From Planctomycetota bacterium (lineage in GTDB: Bacteria; Planctomycetota; DG-23; SLPQ01), in the NCBI GenBank assembly GCA_021160625.1, contig JAGHCE010000066.1, forward strand, positions 1 through 29,138: a DNA stretch of 29,138 nt, written 5' to 3'. The notes beneath the pieces are model-generated. The model was not told where the DNA came from. It searched no databases and was given only the letters and a program-made list of their open reading frames with translations. Position numbers and translations under genes: made by a program. Each line of letters opens with the position of its first letter. The first letter of the stretch is position 1. Shown piece after piece: positions 25,401-29,138 of this stretch.

Positions 25401-25410
25401 GAAACGAGAA

Positions 25411-26214
25411 ATGAGCCGAATCGAAGACACCTTCGCAAAACTCGCCGACAGCGGCCAAAAGGCCTTTATGCCCTTCATCACCGCCTGTGACCCGTCAGTC
25501 GAGACTACGGTGGAGATAGTGGTCGCGCTGGAAGCGGCAGGGGCCGACATCGTGGAACTGGGCGTGGCCTACAGCGATCCGCTGGCCGACGGTCCGGTGA
25601 TACAGGATTCCTACCACCGGGTTCTTTCCGCCGGGGGAACGGTTGCGGATTTCTTTCGGACGGTGCGCGAGATCCGCAAGCGCTCGCAAATCCCCATCGC
25701 CGCGATGGTGACGTACACGATTGTCTGGAAGGTCTCCCCGGAAGAATTCGTCGAAAAGGCATCCCAGGCGGGTGTCGACGCGCTTATAGTTCCCGACCTG
25801 CCGCCGGAAGAGGCACAGCGGCTTGTTGAAGCGGCAGGGGAAAAGGGCCTCGGCGTCATCTTCCTGGCGGCGCCTACCACGACTCCCGAGCGCATCAAGA
25901 AGATAGTCGCCGTTTCGGCGCCGTTTATCTACTACGTCAGCGTCGTCGGCACGACCGGCGCGCGCGACGCGCTCCCTCGCGAGCTTGCCGGCGGCGTCGC
26001 CGCGGCCAAGGCCCTTACCGACAAGCCGGTAGTCGTGGGTTTCGGGGTTTCAAGCCCTGAGACCGCCGCCGCAGTGGCGAAAATCGCCGACGGCGTCATA
26101 GTAGGCAGCGCCATCGTGCGCGTAATCACCGAGAACGCCTCGAAATCCCCCAAGGAAATCGCCGCCGCCGTTGCCGACTTCGCCCGCCCCATCGCCGAGG
26201 CAGTCAAGGCATAG
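25411..26214 (+). CDS. trpA: Tryptophan synthase alpha chain
   Basis: The gene encodes 267 residues from MSRIEDTFAKL, ten bases after the trpB stop, with AGGA as ribosome site. It cleaves indole-3-glycerol phosphate to indole, which passes to TrpB. Catalytic Glu49 (DIVELGVAYSDP) and Asp60 (PLADGPVIQ) keep the enterobacterial numbering; the usual ELGVPYSDP has Ala in place of the first Pro. The phosphate-binding part has YYVSVVGTTGAR and VVVGFGVSSPE, followed by DGVIVGSAIV. The enzyme is complete and probably active. Confidence 0.96.
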   Translation: MSRIEDTFAKLADSGQKAFMPFITACDPSVETTVEIVVALEAAGADIVELGVAYSDPLADGPVIQDSYHRVLSAGGTVADFFRTVREIRKRSQIPIAAMVTYTIVWKVSPEEFVEKASQAGVDALIVPDLPPEEAQRLVEAAGEKGLGVIFLAAPTTTPERIKKIVAVSAPFIYYVSVVGTTGARDALPRELAGGVAAAKALTDKPVVVGFGVSSPETAAAVAKIADGVIVGSAIVRVITENASKSPKEIAAAVADFARPIAEAVKA

Positions 26215-26230
26215 GCTTGCCAAAGAGCGT

Positions 26231-26308
26231 CAACAACAGGGGCGACAGGCAGGAATGCCTGTTCTACTTGTGGATGCGGCACCGTAGGCGACAGGCAGGA
26301 ATGCCTGT
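26231..26308 (+). repeat. Pair of 22-base palindromic direct repeats
   Basis: GGCGACAGGCAGGAATGCCTGT occurs in full at 26231-26252 and 26287-26308, 56 bases apart; each forms an ACAGGCA/TGCCTGT hairpin. They lie shortly after trpA and resemble the other palindromes in design but with different arms. Confidence 0.8.
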
Positions 26309-26376
26309 CCTACCCGGCAAAAAGGGGACAGTATTGCTCTGTTGAAAACAGTGTGCCACTCGTGGCTAATCCACCA

Positions 26377-26767
26377 GTAGGGGGGTTTCGCCCCCTTCCT
26401 GCTGCTACGGCCACTGGCGTTGCCCGTGGCAGTCCGCTGACTTTCCGCGGGCGCGATGAATCGCGTCCCTACAGAGGCTATGTGGCACTGGTGACTTTGT
26501 AGGATGGGCTTTAGCCCACGAGGTGAATTCTCGCTGTTCATTCCGCGTGCACCAGCCAACAGGTAGGGCGGACATTCTTGTCTGCCGTCGTTATTCCGCG
26601 GGCGCGGCAAGTTGACCCGCCTTGGAGGGCGGCGTCCCTACGATGCTATGTGGCACTGGCGACGCGGTAGGGCGCGGCTTGCCGCGCGCGGGATAAACAA
26701 GGGGCGCGCTTTATCGCACGAGCAAGCGAGGGAATGTTGCTGGGCGCAACGCATTGCGCCCCTGCGC
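26377..26767 (+). repeat. Palindromic repeat cluster between trpA and the DUF5658 gene
   Basis: Modules: GGGGGGTTTCGCCCCC, GCTACGGCCACTGGC-GTT-GCCCGTGG, linker GCTGACTTTCCGCG, GGGCGCGAT-GA-ATCGCGTCC, GCTATGTGGCACTGG...TGGGCT-TT-AGCCCA, CCAGCCAACAGGTAGGGCGG, AAGTTGACCCGCCTTGGAGGG, another GCTATGTGGCACTGG with GCGCGG-CTTG-CCGCGC, and GGGCGCAA-CGCA-TTGCGCCC. It contains no gene and ends five bases before the DUF5658 stop codon. Confidence 0.85.
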
Positions 26768-26771
26768 GAGG

Positions 26772-27101
26772 TCAGAGAGCCTGGAACTCATAGACAAAGA
26801 GGGAAACGGTCACGCCTACTATTAGCACGCTGTAGGCGACCGAGCCGGCGACGAGGACGATGCGAGCGGTCTTGGGGTGGGTGATATGCACGTACTGGCA
26901 GATAAGCAGCACGAAGGTTACGAGGGCGAACTTGTAGATGACCATTCCGGTGAGGCCGAAGCGCACAATTACCCAGTTTGCGAGGATGTTGACTTCCCTT
27001 GCGCCGACGCTGAACGCCAAGCCCGTGAGCACAAGATCGGCGAAGTTCACAAGTATGAAAAGCGACGATTCCTCTTCGAGCGCCAGTTTGCGTTTGAACA
27101 C
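26772..27101 (-). CDS. DUF5658-like small membrane protein
   Basis: The gene encodes 109 residues with a GTG start and AAGGA about ten bases upstream. Three membrane segments are likely (about 13-34, 50-72 and 80-104). The first contains FILVNFADLVLTGLAFSVGAREVN, matching the N-D-x-x-x-T...GAxExN pattern of the DUF5658 family. Function of the family is unknown. It has its own promoter and is divergent from the glycosyltransferase-murI pair. Confidence 0.75.
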   Translation of the reverse strand: MFKRKLALEEESSLFILVNFADLVLTGLAFSVGAREVNILANWVIVRFGLTGMVIYKFALVTFVLLICQYVHITHPKTARIVLVAGSVAYSVLIVGVTVSLFVYEFQAL

Positions 27102-27146
27102 GTAGCCGGCTTCCTTACGATATGTTCAGAGTCGGAAACAAACAAG

Positions 27147-27175
27147 AGTATTGGGTGCAGTCTTCTCCAAGTCAA
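27147..27175 (-). promoter_or_regulatory. Sigma-70 promoter of the DUF5658 gene
   Basis: On the minus strand TTGACT (27170-27175), a 17-base spacer and AATACT (27147-27152) lie about 45 bases before the GTG start. Confidence 0.6.
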
Positions 27176-27229
27176 GAGTTTTATCCTTTCGGGCAGCCGC
27201 TGGTGCCTCGTGAATGCGGGAGCAAACGA

Positions 27230-27964
27230 ATGCCGCCGCGCACGTCACTTATTTCGGTTGTGATCCCCGCCTGGAACGAAGAGCGCCGCATTCGCCGAAC
27301 CCTTGAGGCCCTTTTTCTGTGCGTGCGTCGCCTGAAGGCGGCCGGCGGCCGTGCCGAAGTCATCGTCGTCGACAACCACAGCAGCGACCGAACGGTTGAG
27401 GAGGCGCGCCGGTTCGACGTGAGGATAGTGAGCGAAGAGCGCCGCCTGATTGCGGCTGTTCGCAACCGTGGCGCACGGGCCGCGCACGGCGACTACCTTG
27501 TTTTTCTCGACGCCGACAGCCGCCCGTCGGCAAACGCGCTCGTGCGCATTTACCGTACGCTCGAGGGGGGAGGCTTCGTGGGAGGCGGCGTCAGGATACG
27601 CCCTCGGCGGTGGTCGGCGCTGTTTTTGGCGGTGTACGCGGCGGTGCCGCTGGCGCGCGTGGTCTGGGGGGTAAGCGCCGGGATGATTTTCGCCACGAGG
27701 GAGGCGTTCCGGGCCCTCGGCGGCTTCGACGAGCGCCTGTTTGCGGCCGAAGACCTCGAATTCGCGAAGGCGCTCAAGGCCTGCGGCCGCGCGCAGGGGC
27801 TTTTCTTTGCCAACCTGCACGACGTTTTCATCACCACGTCCGTCAGGAAGTTCGAAAAAGCGACTTTGAGGGATTTCCTCATCTTCCCGAGGTATCTTCT
27901 CGATAAGGAAAGCGTCACTAATCCGGAAAACTGCCGGTTCTGGTACGCGGCTCGAAACAGGTAG
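27230..27964 (+). CDS. Glycosyltransferase family 2 protein
   Basis: The gene encodes 244 residues from MPPRTSLISVVIPAWNEE. This start has GGAG seven bases upstream; a longer frame from 27122 would cover the divergent promoter and adds no domain. GT-A marks are SVVIPAWNEERRIRRTLEAL, VIVVDNHSSDRT, the DxD-type VFLDADSRPS, and AAEDLEFAKAL. It lacks the C-terminal membrane anchors of polyprenyl-phosphate transferases. The donor and acceptor sugars are unknown. It ends ten bases before murI and is probably co-transcribed with it. Confidence 0.87.
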   Translation: MPPRTSLISVVIPAWNEERRIRRTLEALFLCVRRLKAAGGRAEVIVVDNHSSDRTVEEARRFDVRIVSEERRLIAAVRNRGARAAHGDYLVFLDADSRPSANALVRIYRTLEGGGFVGGGVRIRPRRWSALFLAVYAAVPLARVVWGVSAGMIFATREAFRALGGFDERLFAAEDLEFAKALKACGRAQGLFFANLHDVFITTSVRKFEKATLRDFLIFPRYLLDKESVTNPENCRFWYAARNR

Positions 27965-27974
27965 GAGTTGGAAT

Positions 27975-28805
27975 TTGTCCCAGCAGCCCATCGGCATATT
28001 CGACAGCGGGGTAGGGGGGCTTACCGTCGTCAAGGCGCTCACTGCGGCCCTGCCGAGGGAAAGAATCGTCTATTTCGGCGACACCGCCCGCGTCCCCTAC
28101 GGGATAAAGAGCGGCAACACGATCCGCCGATATGCGCTGGAGAACGTGCGTTTCCTCGAGCGCTTTGACCCGAAAATGATCGTTGTCGCCTGCAACACGG
28201 CCTCCGCGGCCGCGATGGACTACATCGCCGACAAGGTCGAAGTGCCCGTCGTCGGCGTCATCGAACCCGGCGCGGCGGCGGCGGTACAGGCCTCCCGCAC
28301 AGGGGTAATCGGCATCGTGGCTACTGAGACCACTATCGCAAGCCGCGCCTACGAGCGGGCCGTCACGGCGCTGGCGCCCAAGGCCCGCATCGTCCAGAAG
28401 GCCTGCCCGCTTTTCGTGCCGATGGTGGAAGAGGGGCGCGTTGAGGGGCAGATCGTTCGGCTGGTTGCGCGCGAATACCTCGGCGGCCTTTGTGAACTCG
28501 GCGTCGACACGCTGGTGCTGGGCTGCACGCATTACCCGGCCCTCAAAGAGGTCATCCGCTCGGTGGTGGGCGCCGAAGTGAAGATCGTCGACTCGGCCCA
28601 GGAGACCGCCCGGACGGTCCGCGCCATACTCGACGAGCGCGACATCGCCGCCGAGGCCGGCGCCGGCGGCACCCAGTTTTACGCAAGCGACAACCCGGAG
28701 CGCTTCCGCCGCTTAGCCACACTCTTCCTCGGCGCCACCCCAGTAAGCGTCACCCTCGTAGAGCCGGAGGACTTCTTCTCCGGCGCCGGCGCAATATCAG
28801 ATTAG
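27975..28805 (+). CDS. murI: Glutamate racemase
   Basis: The gene encodes 276 residues with a TTG start and AGGAG seven bases upstream overlapping the previous stop. It converts L- to D-glutamate for peptidoglycan. Both catalytic cysteines are present: Cys73 in VVACNTASA and Cys185 in LGCTHYP. Other marks are IGIFDSGVGGLTV, FGDTARVPYG and GVIEPGAAAA. Presence of the enzyme indicates a peptidoglycan-making cell. Confidence 0.96.
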   Translation: MSQQPIGIFDSGVGGLTVVKALTAALPRERIVYFGDTARVPYGIKSGNTIRRYALENVRFLERFDPKMIVVACNTASAAAMDYIADKVEVPVVGVIEPGAAAAVQASRTGVIGIVATETTIASRAYERAVTALAPKARIVQKACPLFVPMVEEGRVEGQIVRLVAREYLGGLCELGVDTLVLGCTHYPALKEVIRSVVGAEVKIVDSAQETARTVRAILDERDIAAEAGAGGTQFYASDNPERFRRLATLFLGATPVSVTLVEPEDFFSGAGAISD

Positions 28806-29138
28806 GGACCATAGTTACACGTTTTTGCCACGTCTCGTCGGGGAGCCAAATAAATTTCGCGTGACTTTCGGGTGCGTTTGGATTAGCATAAAAACGGGTA
28901 GACGAGAGTCGCCCGGCTTTTTCCGTAACCCGTTAAGGGCAAAGAGTTAGGGGGGATTTCCATGCACCCCGGGCTTTTCTTTGTTCCGAAAGAGAGCGTT
29001 TGGGGTACGAAAGCAACCATGATGGTTGCTCCTGCACCTCAAAATTTCGGAGAAAAACTCTCAAACTCTCCGTTTAACACCCCCGTCAAAGCTAACAACC
29101 GCGTAACACCCGCACCCCAATCCGTCATTTCGAATTCC
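28806..29138. other. Terminal non-coding stretch with inverted repeats
   Basis: The last 333 bases are less GC-rich than the rest and carry none of the palindromic modules. They hold a terminator-like hairpin (28895-28922), an inverted repeat AGCAACCAT-G-ATGGTTGCT (29012-29030) and a CGGAGA/TCTCCG stem (29048-29053 with 29067-29072). A 45-residue minus-strand frame (28883-29020) has an AGGAG ribosome site but no known family. The stretch may be the control region of a gene beyond the window. Confidence 0.5.
28895..28922 (+). terminator. Candidate intrinsic terminator of the murI transcript
   Basis: CGGG-TA-GAC-GAGA-GTC-G-CCCG forms a hairpin with a small internal loop, followed by GC and five T. 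It lies 90 bases after the murI stop, the first such structure downstream. Confidence 0.5.

Noticed and set aside
28806..28925. Riboswitch after murI
   Set aside because: Alternative stems can be drawn (TCTCGTC with GACGAGA, ACGGGT with ACCCGT), but no known aptamer core is recognisable and no gene follows in the window.

Overview
The window is a GC-rich stretch of bacterial chromosome. It holds part of a tailed-phage structural cluster (about 1-8401), then ordinary housekeeping genes (about 8800-28805). Nearly every sizeable chromosomal intergenic gap is packed with a modular family of short palindromic repeats. I cannot name the organism. Gene content (cmk-plsC-ispH-rpsA order, alpha-type GSI glutamine synthetase, short RpoD/RpoS-like sigma factor, GH106-like glycosidase, Gfo/Idh oxidoreductase, DUF5658 protein) and the heavy load of palindromic repeats suggest an uncultured Gram-negative-type lineage near Planctomycetes or a similar candidate phylum. 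That placement is inference only.

Region 1 (1-8401, all on the minus strand) is a compact head-and-neck morphogenesis module. In transcription order it has a small terminase-like HTH protein, large terminase, a small acidic protein, portal, HK97-type prohead protease, HK97-type major capsid, a small membrane/coiled-coil protein, head-tail connector, head closure protein, tail terminator (DUF3168), an unknown Thr-tailed virion protein, a putative tail tube protein and a gene cut by the left edge. Stops and starts mostly overlap by a few bases, so it reads as one operon. No integrase, repressor or att site is visible, and none of the palindromic repeats occur in it.

Region 2 (8805-16674, minus strand) holds a B12-binding radical SAM protein (DUF4070/HpnP-like), a doubtful 75-residue ORF, apt, a group-2-type sigma-70 factor, rpsA (six S1 domains plus a long acidic tail), ispH, plsC and cmk. 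The cmk-plsC-ispH-rpsA run starts from a good sigma-70 promoter at 16728-16756.

Region 3 (17248-23469) holds glnA and a Gfo/Idh oxidoreductase on plus, facing a large GH106-like glycoside hydrolase on minus. Region 4 (23840-28805) holds tRNA-Thr(CGT) on minus, trpB-trpA on plus, a DUF5658 membrane protein on minus, then a family 2 glycosyltransferase and murI on plus. The last 330 bases are non-coding or nearly so, with a terminator-like hairpin and two inverted repeats.

The most unusual content is the repeat system. Eight or nine intergenic clusters are built by shuffling a few modules. Several modules are hairpins whose two arms change together while loop and flanks stay fixed. The directional linker of the family is on the plus strand in all nine copies, whatever the gene direction, and several clusters stop within a few bases of a promoter -35 element.
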